Positions 52,932 to 64,000 of a stretch of DNA of 64,000 nt are shown here, in pieces. This stretch comes from Meandrina meandrites. Lineage: Eukaryota; Cnidaria; Anthozoa; Scleractinia; Meandrinidae. The stretch spans positions 32,391,805 through 32,455,804 of the forward strand of contig OY855908.1 of NCBI GenBank assembly GCA_963693305.1. The letters run 5' to 3'. Under the pieces are notes generated by a model. It was not told the origin of the DNA. It ran no database searches and saw only the letters and a program-made list of their open reading frames with translations. Every line of letters begins with the position of its first letter. The stretch's first letter is position 1. The position numbers were made by a program, and so were the translations under genes.

Positions 52932-53149
52932 TACCAACTTCGACGAGCGGTTATCGCAGGCATTTTCTCGCCTTTTTAACAACAATTACACAGTGACATT
53001 TTTTGTGTGAATTTGCCCATATTGAGATTCCTCGCACAAACACGCTCTCCGTGTCCTCCGTGACAAGTATGTGGTTACTAGTACTAGTCCCCGGGGAAAG
53101 TGCCTCGGTCAGCCTAGGGCCTCATGTGTTTTCTCTAAATGCTTTTGAA

Positions 53150-53560
53150 CTCACTGGTCCGTGCCATTCTTTGGCCAAATCCGTCAATCCGCCCCTATAT
53201 TTTCGTTCAAATCCGAATCCGCACTATTTGAAAGCTTTGAGGGGTATAGTTTCCTACAACGGACGACAAATGTTTTCTTTTTTTTTATGCAAAGAAGTTT
53301 CGTTACATTGCCTGTTTTTACGACAATTCCGCCAATATACCGACGAAAACCGACCAAAGTGATCCGCACTTCGTTTAATATCCACGATCCACGCTTTCGG
53401 ACATGAAGAGTTCAGAATTTGTCCCAAAATTCTCGGCTAATCCGCGATCCGCTGTATTTTCGAAATCAGCAAATCCGCTCAATGTATCGTAAAAATCCGC
53501 AATCCGTGCACTTTTTCAGGCCAAATCCGTCGCTCCGCGAACCAATTCACCCCCCTCTTA
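53150..53560. repeat. Repeat with many AATCCGC units
   Basis: AATCCG or ATCCGC occurs about ten times in 400 bp (for example CCGCGATCCGC and AATCCGCAATCCG). It may be a decayed simple or hairpin-type repeat. It lies about 220 bp upstream of the polycystin-like start codon. Confidence 0.55.
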
Positions 53561-54361
53561 CAGGAGCGCGAAAATTAAATCGTGGGATCGTATCTAGGAT
53601 TTTCTAACGGGGAGGAGGGGGGGGGACGGCACACTTTGTCACACCCAGGGTACTTACATAGTCCAGGGTCAGTCCACTGCAGTTGTTCAGTCCTGAAAAG
53701 TCCTAGAACAGATTTATGGCAAGTCGATTTTTCGGACGCGCTTTTTCGCCACCCAAATTATAAGGTTTGTATGTTGTTAACTGAAAAACATTATTTCACA
53801 CAGGACAAGGGGGGTCACGGGCACCAAAGGACCCCCTCCCCCCTGGCTACGCCCCTGAATCACGCAAAATAGCACCAACCTGAAATCTTGGTCGGAAAAA
53901 CAATTTAAGGAGAACTGAACATCTGTATCATCCCAGAAGAATTCGCACCAAACCCACAACGCACCATTTTTTTCTAACTTCCGTAGTTTCCATCATCGAA
54001 TTTTTCCTTTAAATTGCCCGGCCAAGAGTGTAATCTGAGTTGGCCGGAAAAAAAAAAAGAAGCAATGAACACCCCCTTCCACCCTCCTGAATCATCGTGA
54101 TAAATTCGCACTTCACCCTGAACACTTGATTTTTCCCATCGTTGAAATGAGGAAGGAAGGTCTTCATTTTCATTTCAAGTATTATCCAAGATTGTAGTTG
54201 TAGGGTTAATCAGGGCACAGGGGTATACGGAATACAAGGTATACAAGTGTTGTGGAAATGATATTTCACAGGACCAGATAGAATAGTTTAATTTATTAGG
54301 TACACCATATATTTGCACTGAAATATGGGTTTTTGGTATATTATATTTCTGTGTCGCAAAT

Positions 54362-54635
54362 TGGCCGTTTTTATACTAGAGACGCGTTACCCGCCTGGAC
54401 GAGCTTCGGCAAACATTCGTCCGGCTATCCGTCTCTAGTATAAAGACAGACACAAGACGCGTTACCCGTCTAGACGAGCTACTTTTCGAAACGCGTCTTG
54501 AACGACGTATTTCGAAAAGTAGCTCGTCTAGACAGGTAATGCGTCTTGTGTCTGTCTTTATACTAGAGACGGATAACCGGACGAACTACTAAATGTTTGC
54601 CGAAGGGTAACGCGTCTCTAGCATAAAAACGGCCA
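54362..54635. repeat. Near-perfect palindrome of 274 bp
   Basis: The ends TGGCCGTTTTTATACTAGAG and CTCTAGCATAAAAACGGCCA are inverted, and the centre arms TTTCGAAAAGTAGCTCGTCT-like are too. Smaller inverted units around ACTAGAGACG are nested inside each arm. No coding capacity; a foldback-type element. Confidence 0.8.
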
Positions 54636-54753
54636 TTAAATGTCTTGACAGTCAAAAATAACAGTGGTGGCCAGTTTCGCTCTTTTTCAGGAAACTACTG
54701 CTTCAAAACAAATAAAAAATCGTAAGTAGAAAAAGCGTATTAAATTCTATATA

Positions 54754-55371
54754 CAGTGGAACCCCGTTAATACGGCCACCAACGGGCCATGAAAATTTGG
54801 CCGTATTAACGGGGTGGCCGTATTAATGGGGTAGGGTCAAATTTCATGACTTGTCTACTTCAAGTGACGTCTTGACAGATACATATCACAATTGCATTTG
54901 TAAACAGAGCCACATCAAAATGCTAACGAATCTATTGGACCTTGAGAACAATCTTTCTGTAAGAGATGTTCACAAAGAGGAGAAAAGCTCAAAGAGATCC
55001 AAAGAGCAAGAAGAAAGTCGCAAGAAAAAAGCAAGCCGTGTTAAAAACTTTTTATTTATTCTCTTTTTACTACACGCTTAGTAATTTCGCTAAGCAGGCG
55101 TTTTGGATAAAATAGTATCATTTAATATTGTTTCTCAAGCACTGAATTTGTTTTTGGTCAATTATTAATGGGTATTTGGTTCGAGTGGCCGTATTAGCGG
55201 GGTAAAATTGTAAAGAATTGTATAGTTTGGGATTTCACAATGTGGCCGTTGGCCGTATTAACGGGGTGGCCGCATTAACGGGGTTTTATTATAAGAAAAT
55301 GTATGGGCGTTTTGCCGGGACAAAATAAAGTGGCCGTAATAACGAGGTGGCCGTAAGGCGGGGTTCCACTG
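54754..55371. mobile_element. Mariner-type MITE with TA flanks
   Basis: CAGTGGAACCCCG and CGGGGTTCCACTG are inverted ends with TA on both sides, as in Tc1/mariner (Tigger-like) elements. Subterminal GTGGCCGTATTAACGGGG units are repeated in both orientations. The inner frame 54851-55081 does not look like a transposase. Confidence 0.8.
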
Positions 55372-55552
55372 TAGTTGTCTTAGGTTGCAAACTGTAAACA
55401 GTATGAACGTGGGCAATCACACGTTTACTGACAACGGGGGTTGTTATAAAATAAAAAAAACAATGTTTAGGAACAGTACTACACACAATCCAAAGATGTA
55501 GAAACCCCCTTCCCCTTATTCCCCCACCGCCCCCTCCCCCACCAAACAAAAA

Positions 55553-55853
55553 AGGTTAAGTCTGTATACGAGCCTGGGGGCCCATTAGGCCGGAGCTTAT
55601 CCCGGTTTCCGTAGCATGAAGCGACTAGGAGTATTGCTACTCTACTCCCCCCCCCTGGACGGGATGCTAGTCCATCGCAAGGTTACCCCCAGCAGTAAAT
55701 TCGCCGGTACCCATTTATACACCTGGGTGAGAGAGGCACTATGAGAGTAAAGTATCTTGCCGAAGAACACAACGCAGTGCCCCGGCCAGGGCTCGAACCA
55801 GGACCGCCCGATCCGGAGTCCAGCGCACTAACCATTAGGACACCGCACCTCCC
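55553..55853 (-). mobile_element. tRNA-derived SINE, near full length
   Basis: About 90% like the copy at 11198 by eye: GCGACTAGGAGTATTGCTAC, ACACCTGGGTGAGAGAGGC, and a tRNA head with box B as GGGCTCGAACC on the plus strand. It ends CACCTCCC. Confidence 0.85.
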
Positions 55854-56940
55854 AAACAAAAAAAAGAAGAAGAAAATAAGTACCAAAATCTCAAATGCAG
55901 AAACCCATCCGAAAATAACCGTCAAAACGGTTTCAAAGTCTTTAATATAACATCACATGATTTCAGTCGCTCATCTCGGACTCTTGGCTCTCAGAGAATC
56001 GCTGAAACCAGAACTTCTGCTTCAACTGGCAAACCAGTTTCCATGCTTCCAAATATACTCGGTCTTTCCATCTGAAAGTATTTCCAGTTTCAACATATTT
56101 GTTTATGATTTACTGCACTGATAAAAATAGTTGTTAGAAGTTTTGATAAAACTTCACTTGATTTCGTTACTGAAAGGTCAAAATAATCTCCGGAACACAA
56201 AATCAAATATTAAAAAGCACAGAATTTAAAGGGACAGCTTCACGGTTCTGCGCATGTACAAGCTATTACCTGGCCAACTCAATTCCATTGTCAATGAGCC
56301 AATTGAATGCGAGGAAATAACTAGTGCTTGTGTCCAGAATAAATTGTACAGGCCGACAATAAATTCGATGTTCAACACTAAGTTTGACATTTTCTGTGTA
56401 AGTCCGTGAACATTTTCAGTGAAATTTGCGCTTCACTGTTTGTTGTATTACAATGATAGCCTGTACATACTCACACAAGTGCATAATATTTATTTTAGCT
56501 CGAGTTTTCTGTGATACATGTGGTTGATAGCAAAGTGAAAAAGGTACTTAAAGCATCAGAGTCGGAGCAAACAAAAGGAATTCTAATGAGAAATAACACC
56601 TCTATTGCACGTTTTCGCGAATGATCGCCAAATTTTCAAAGGCAAATTTCCCGCAAGAGTCATCTGCACGCTTCCGATTGTTTCTTAAACAATGCAATCG
56701 AATGGGCGAACGTTACAACCTGTACATGCGTCGAGCCGTGAAACACCTTTAATATTTATAATTTCAACTCATGGAAGAAATTTCTCTCGATAACCGTCAA
56801 CCATCAAAATCGGTCAAATTTAACCGTAACTGTCGAAGCAACCCCCCATTGACTCCCTCTATTAGCAAAAAGAAGTTCTTCATAAACTGCATTTTTGCTC
56901 AAATCACAAATTAACTGCTTTTCGCTCAATTTTCAGTAGG

Positions 56941-57110
56941 TTGATGTTTAAACAGCTCTTGGCAAAGAAACATCACTCGAGTCGAAGATCTGTGACGATT
57001 TCGCCGCGTGGAAGTTTGGTTCTGGTCACCAACAAGGGTACCAAGGGTTTAACCAAGGGTATAAAAGAGCAAGAGCCGCTCTCGGCCCATGGCCTGCGCG
57101 CTGTTAACAA
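56941..57110. repeat. Dispersed repeat, copy 2
   Basis: Starts TGATGTTTAAACAGCTCTTG and matches 1757-1925. Includes GTGGAAGTTTGG and ACCAAGGGTA. Confidence 0.6.
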
Positions 57111-57786
57111 TGATTTAACGTAACATGAGTCAGTTATACCTTTTAGTTCATGGGCCCAGACTCCAAAATTAGGCATTTGGTACCATTCGGAGGGACAAAT
57201 GCTATCATATATTTTTCAAATCCTTGAACAGTCTAGTTCATTTTGATATGTGATAGCAATTCCAAAAGAGTAGCTTTCTTGGTTAAATCACGTGATTTCT
57301 GACGTCATCTTTTCAAAATCAATGTTACATTTTAATGCTCGAAGGGTAATGAAAAGTCACTTTATCGAAACTTCAAACACGTAAATGTTGTGAGAGAGGC
57401 CTGACAAAGTACAGGAAAGGCAGCTGATGCTAGCCAAGGGCTTTTGCCGCACTTAAGGGTTTTTCTCTGTATGGTTTCTGCACTTAAAAAATATTTCTCA
57501 GCTTTTTAACCCCTAGCTTGATTTATTTTTTACTCATGTACATATCTCTTTCTTTCCTTTCCCATTTTTAGCATTTTAGTCTTTGTAGTTTGAAGTAGTA
57601 GATAAATAAGTTGTATTTTTAATTTTTAATTATTGACTTTAAGCAAAATTTTAGAGTTTTTTAGTTTTTGTAATTAGCATAATTTTAGATAAACTAGTTG
57701 TATCTTAAATTGTAATCGTTTTTTAGAATCGAGGGCCACAGGTTTATCAGTATTTTCTGTCACGTGCTACCCTCTTTAAATAAAGT

Positions 57787-57892
<106 letters not shown>

Positions 57893-60800
57893 GGCAACAA
57901 AGCTGGATTGCAATATACACCTCTTATATAGAATTTCAAAATATGGACCGAGTTTTTAAACGAATCAGGTAGAAATAAAACAAGGACAAGGATTTGTATT
58001 TTACAGTACGGACCGATTATTTTTCTTATTTCTACTCAAACTAGAAGCCTGGAATAGACTACAATTTTCGTTGGTCGTTGTACTCACTCACTTTGGAATT
58101 ATTTGCGGATCATTCTCGTCCCCAGAGCTACTCGGTTTACTTTGTGCCGTACACCAGCACACGATGGAATGTCGCTCAAGTTTTACCTCAAAATTATGAA
58201 TTTATTGACTTACCACACCAGCAAACCGAGCTATGTCGACTTTCTGAAGACAACCAAGCCAAACTTCTGATCAAGTGTAATGAAAAATTACAAACAACAT
58301 CACCATCACGGGGATTTTAATGCATTTGTGGTCATAACGGAGTTCAAATTACGACTGAGTGACTTCGCTCCTTTACGAGATGCGCCTTCAACACCACGGT
58401 GAAGATATTAAGGGAATCACTCAAGGGAGAGCGAAGTGTAATTAGTTTTTACGACTTATCTAAGACACATGGGCAGAGTTTGAAAATGTCTGCCCGACTT
58501 TTTCAATTTGCGATCAAAATCTCATGGCTGTATAACAAAAACAATACATATTTTGGTACTTCAGTGTACTAACAGAGTAACAAAGCAGACCATTATTTTT
58601 AGGTTTCTATCAATGTAAATATGCCTGTTGTCTTTTGACTTTTCGAAGTAATGCTCGTGATATTAAGACAATCCACGATTTCTCCCAACTAAAAGTATAT
58701 GAAAATGTATTGGAGCCAGTAGTGAAAATTTGTGTATTGGCGTTAATTTGTTCACAATGTTTGGCGAGCTTGGCAGAGCGTTCCCAACTTTGTATTGTTT
58801 TTTAATTGGACAAAAAGCGGTAACCTATGTAGAAAAATGATAAAAGAGTTGTTTGAATGGTTTAATTTTGCTTGGTCGGGAAGCAAATGAGTGATACAGT
58901 TATCTCTACAAAACTCTTGCCCTCTTCCAGATCAAATTACGAAAACTTCAGTGATTCACTTGTTCTACACGTTTCTAATGAACGCCTCCTCTTCCAGACC
59001 AAATGGGGAACTGAGCTTAAATAAAAAAAAACATAACCGCACGTACCCACAATGTACCCATGGGCGTAACAAACAGTTCTCTATTGTTTTAAGTAACCGC
59101 ATTTCCTAATTTGCCCCAGTTCGTGAGCTCAAAGAGATCTGTCAGGAACTTATTAAAAAAACCCTATGCAAGTATTTGTTTGGTTAATCCGACATGTAAT
59201 CAAATTCCTTCCCTCTGCTTGAAATAAATTTTAAATTAATTAATTTGACGCAAACTTAATTACTTCTCGAAGAGATTAATGAATATATCAAGTGGAAAAC
59301 GAAGTGGAAATACTCGAAATTTTATAAAACGGAAATACTTATCAGTTCAACCAGTATCGACTTTACAGAACTCTGACAGAACATGACTGCACGTTCTAAT
59401 GAAATAAAATATTACTTTACAGGTAATAACGGAATTCCAGATGTCCTGCTTCGAATAACCAACGAGTATAAAATATTTCAAACTTTTTTACTCAGTTTAA
59501 AATACCGGAAATCTTAGTTGAGTTAAAATTAGTCGTTGCTCTCTGCCGACGGTTCAGGCTGTCACGTTCGCTGGAAACTTACCAAGCAAGAAATTATTTT
59601 TGTACGCTTACTTTACAAGATGGTGACGTTGTGAGCGAAACTTTTGTTACAAAAAATAGGCGTAGCAACACTGCTCAGAGTCTGTGCAAATTATTGAGAC
59701 ACAAACACTTCCCACGAAAATGTTATCTGACTCTTTTCACTTCCCTGAGAGCAAGGTGCAAAAGTCGGAAAATAGATTAATTTTAAGTCAGTTTGCAAAA
59801 ATATTGAAGAGAGCAAACAGAAAACAGTACAGCACAGCCTGAAAATACACCTCAGAGATTTTCATTTAAATAGTTTCATACTGTAATACGATTTTATCCA
59901 CGACTTCCAGGTTAAACTAACTTGCGACTCTACAACATCATACGCGATCAGTATAACAGCATCATATGAAAGAAACATGCACGCACTCGCTATGGGTTTT
60001 ATTCACAGATTACCAAGGTCACAGCCTTGCAACATGTCTTCGGGAGTGAAAAAGCACAAGACCCACTGCTTTTAATTAAACAATAACACAATAATTCAAT
60101 GGAAGCAAAAATGTACTTAGCGTGAACTGTGTGAACGCCATTTTGAAGAGGCGTAAAAACAAACTTGGCCCCAATCGGCGATAGTTTCCGGAGGTTTTAA
60201 TTATAAGCGCACGATGTACCCAGGCGGGTATAATGCAATTAATCAAATTCAGCTTAAATTCGGCGGATGAGGAGGTTCCGTCTACATTTCATAAAGTAAC
60301 CGCATCTCTCAATAATTGATTTAATTTAAACCAAGACGGCTATTAATACGCAGCACGTGCCTTGCGGTGGTTAATTTGTAAAGCCCCCTTCATTTCCGTC
60401 CTGCTTGTGACCCCTATAGTGTGATCTTTTACGGGTCATGTTTACAACTCTCATTAGTATAAACAGAGTATTTACTTAAAAGATTTTTGATGACGTTATT
60501 GATCAGAGTATAAGGACGAACTGAACCTCCGGGATCAATCCTTCGCCCATTTGATTCTTTATTGTCTTTTCGAGAGGGGGAGGGAGGGACTTACTACCGA
60601 TCCCATTTTCAGTTCGCGGAAACCTAAAAGCGTGCGTACGACCGAGAGATACTGAGGAAGATAGTTTTTTTGTCCAATATTTAGAGAGGCACGTTTCGGT
60701 CCGAGGCGTTTCCTACTCTACGCGGAGGCGCCGCCTTTTTCGGTGGCGTTTTAATGCGAGGATCAAGGTGATCTTTGGTTGACCAATTTACAACGTAAAA

Positions 60801-61424
60801 CTCCCAGTTTGCCCCAGTTAATAGGTTTCGGAAACTCGTTTTTCAGGGTACTAGGTTGGGCGGAAAATCATAGCAGAGTTTGGTTTGTGTAGATCACGTA
60901 AATTAGTGGTTAAAATCTGGGTATAAACGTGGCGGTCAACAAGTCGTTCAACCTGAGTAGAACGTGTTTGTGGCATGCCATGACCGTGCACCATGGGTGA
61001 CAATGACAGCGAAGTATTTCCTCTGTAGGCGTTTTATTAACATTAATTAATCGCCGCATTTTTCAAGAGCTGTGCTATGCTTAATTGTTTGCTGTGCTAA
61101 CACAATGACATTTCTCGTTTCCAAGGGAAACGAAAATTGTTCCGAGAAATCGGAAAAACCGAGGGTTCAAGAAATCGGATTATACGGCATGTTTTGAAAT
61201 TCTTTGCAGTTGCTTTTATAATTGAAAGCACAACTGTGATTATTCTTTTTTCACTTTACATTTATACTCAGCCATGCACTTTGGATCAACGACCTTTTAC
61301 TCTACTGACTCGCTTCCTAGCTGCAGTTTGTTTTGATAAACAAATTGATTACATGTATTTGGGTTATTCAATGCATTGAACTCGAATGAATTTAGCTCAA
61401 AAACGCAACAACACAACTGGCTCC

Positions 61425-61790
61425 TTTTTTGATGTACCCAGTAAACTAAGCCAAGACAGGTATGAATTAAAAGTCGAAATTGGGGCTTTCATCTTATCAC
61501 AGACAGTGTTGGCCGTTGTACGGACCCACAACTCCATTTGAAATGCCAAGTTAACTCAATCAGAGGGGCATCATTTAAAGTCAAGTTGAAATTTTCATCA
61601 CCTTATCACTGACAATGTTGGCCGTTTAACAGTTTTCATTTTTCAGTGTGGACTATATACAACTCCTTTTTGATGTGCCAAGTAAACTCGATCAAGACAG
61701 ACATGAATTAAAAGTCGCGTTTGAGGCTTTCATCTAATTATCACAGATAATGTTGGCCGTTTGACAGAGAGTTTTCAGTACGTTGTATTG
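61425..61790. repeat. Tandem array, about 125-bp unit, three imperfect copies
   Basis: Each unit has a CCAAGTAAACT-like start, ATGAATTAAAAGTC or a variant, CTTTCATC, TATCAC and AATGTTGGCCGT. The middle unit is the most diverged. Confidence 0.65.
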
Positions 61791-64000
61791 TGTTTTGTTT
61801 GGCGCGACGTGAGTTGTAGTTTCCAATTTTCGGCACTTCGTTCCATCTTTAGTTTGTTGTCATTTGGCAGCTAAACCTTATCTAAATCCTCTTCCAGTGG
61901 GTCCGGAAAATTGGGAAATTCCACGTTTCGGCTAAATTCACGAAGCCGAATAGCATAATCCTTTAAAAATATCTGTTTATCTTAGCCGTCGAGTTCTGAT
62001 CGAATCTAGATGACGGAATCATTGTAGGCGTAAGCGGTCAGGTGTTTAACATCTAGTCACCGCCACCATAACGAGTTCATTCAAGTAAGACAGGACCCGC
62101 ATAGATTTTGCTTCTTTTCCGAGAGCGCGCGCAAGCGAAGCGTGCGAGAAAAATGCAGAAAATCGAGAAAAATGGAATAGATCGATCGACATGTCGACTT
62201 CTAATGCTACGCCGAGTTGAAGGGGCTTTATCGCACGATCCTTATTGGTGTTTCCAGATCATAACTAAAAGAGTAAAATCACTGAACATCTTCTTTTTAT
62301 AAAAGACCTGCAAACTTCACGAAAATAAAATAAAACGCCAAAACACACTTGTTCCTTAGGTTTAGTTAAGCGATCTTTTTTGGGCGGGGCACGTATGTAT
62401 AACAACTGGAACAGAATTATACGATCCAGCCAAAATATCAAACTAAACATTTATTATTCTTATATATTTACACTGTTTACACTGGCTTATATCGTCTTAT
62501 ATCGTCTGCAAACCCGCCATGAAATCTCGAGCGAGAGGCGATAGAAACGAGATAATTAAACGGCTGCTTAAAATCACGAGGCTATTTTTTTCCCGCGGGA
62601 TTCTCGCCTCTCATTCGACAATCCATGGGTTAGGGACTATATTCACTTACTGATATTATTGATCCTATTCTTTACATAAGTAGATTAGTACCGTTTTACA
62701 AATGTATTAACAAGGATCTTCAAAATGAAGGTCATAAGTTTTTTCCTAGCTCCGATTCGAGTTCAGACCAGAATAAAAGCCTTGAGTAATCAAGGCTAGG
62801 TTTTGTATCAAAAGACATTTTTTCGAATCTGTTTGGGTGTAAGACCGTTTCGGATAAGTTGACACAAAAATTTCCCACGTTAATTCGTAAACAAAACGAA
62901 ACAAAAACAACAACAACAACAAAAAAAACGAAATAAGCGACCGCCATTTTAGAGAAGTGTTTTTAATGGATTTGTAAAATGGTACTCGAAGACCGAAAAA
63001 TAATTACCGATATTTACAGGTTACTTAGGTTATCAATATTTAGCGCAAGTTGACACGTTAAAAGTTGTTTTTCTTGTCTGGTTCATAAGTGGTTTAAAGT
63101 ATCGTATCTGGTACATTTGAATCCGTTCGAGAACATCTTTCCTGTCCCACGACTTAAGTTACGCGGTGCCTGTATTACAAAAGTGTCTACAAAGGCACCG
63201 CCTGTACCTTATATATACATTACTTTTCTAATATTGCTTCACTTGTCTCAGTTTTGTCTCAAATTGCCCGCACTAAGCAATATTTTTTTCGGCCGTGTTA
63301 CGCGTAAATTCCGCTGCGAAATACGCTCTCTATATCACCGTAGTTCCTCATAACAGCTAATCATGCATATACCAGTCTCCGCTCAACATCAAACGCATAT
63401 CACCGCTATTCTAAGGTACAAAACAAAACAGCATTCCACGCGAACGACTGAATTACTTACCAAAGATGATTGTTTTTTAAGTACAAAAGTTGAAAAGCTA
63501 CCCTTGCCTTTAAACTTACAATTCTTCTGCCTTGGCAGGCCATTTATCTTGGCTAGTGCAAGCCTACTTCCCACTCAAGTAAAAAATTCGTGGCAAGTAT
63601 TTTGCATAAACTTCAATCGAGGCCGTTTGTAGTCTAACCTTTTGTCTTAATATATATACTTAACTTTACTTACTTCCAACTTTCGTTGTGTACAAAATTT
63701 AACGTTGCGAATCTTACTTTTCTGTAATTAATCATTTAAAAATTAAACTCTTTCTACTTTTTACATTAAAAATTATTATAGTGTTACTGAACAACGCACT
63801 CATAAGAGGGCGCTAATTCGCTTAATAATCAATACAGGATATTGGCCCGTTTGGGCGAAATATTTTCAACAAGGAAAACAATCATCATAACTGCTCCGTT
63901 ATCAACGAGTGACGCATTTTATGCAAATTACCCTCAAAACGCTTTTAAACGTAGACATTCTGAAGTCAAACATTTCAGTGTTGAAAAAATATGGAATAAA

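Noticed and set aside
54851..55081. A mariner transposase fragment
   Set aside because: The short Lys/Glu-rich frame shows no DDE or helix-turn-helix pattern, so the element is called non-autonomous.
56941..57123. A 60-codon frame starting MMFKQLLAKKHHSS as a small gene
   Set aside because: The related copy at 1757-1925 does not keep the frame, so this is repeat DNA read by chance.
61137..61379. An 80-codon frame with a hydrophobic segment as a membrane protein
   Set aside because: It has no splice context, no homology I recognise and no codon-use signal. The hydrophobic run is expected by chance in T-rich DNA.

Overview
This is an AT-rich, intron-rich eukaryotic window with many decayed transposons. 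The mix of repeats (tRNA-derived SINEs, TTAA-flanked MITEs, Ngaro-type tyrosine-recombinase retrotransposons and Penelope-like fragments) together with a polycystin/REJ-type receptor gene suggests a marine invertebrate. An anthozoan cnidarian such as a stony coral is most likely, but that is an inference from general resemblance and not from a species marker.

One host gene dominates. It runs on the minus strand from its start codon at 52931 off the left edge of the window. I traced 24 coding exons whose GT/AG boundaries and phases all agree, giving 5009 nt (1669 codons plus 2 nt). The product is a secreted or surface protein with a signal peptide, a split WSC domain, about five PKD (Ig-like) modules, a REJ region with a long Gly/Ser/Thr-rich insert, and the start of a GAIN-type region. 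This is the ectodomain order of polycystin-1 family proteins. The membrane part (GPS, PLAT, transmembrane segments) would lie beyond position 1.

The introns are full of mobile DNA. The intron between exons 2 and 3 (about 20.3 kb, cutting the WSC domain) carries, from left to right, a Mutator-like MITE with a 9-bp target duplication, a 5.1-kb element with about 1-kb inverted arms, a TTAA-flanked element split by a Penelope fragment that carries a hammerhead-ribozyme-like motif, and two Ngaro-like retrotransposons lying tail to tail (38558-43959 on + and 43966-48747 on -). Both Ngaro elements have Gag, reverse transcriptase/RNase H and tyrosine recombinase frames and the split direct repeat order A1-B1-A2-B2. 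The plus copy has one stop codon in gag. The minus copy has three in-frame TGA codons in RNase H.

The stretch from 52932 to 64000, upstream of the polycystin-like gene, shows MITEs, a SINE, a long palindrome and a tetranucleotide microsatellite, but no gene I can support.
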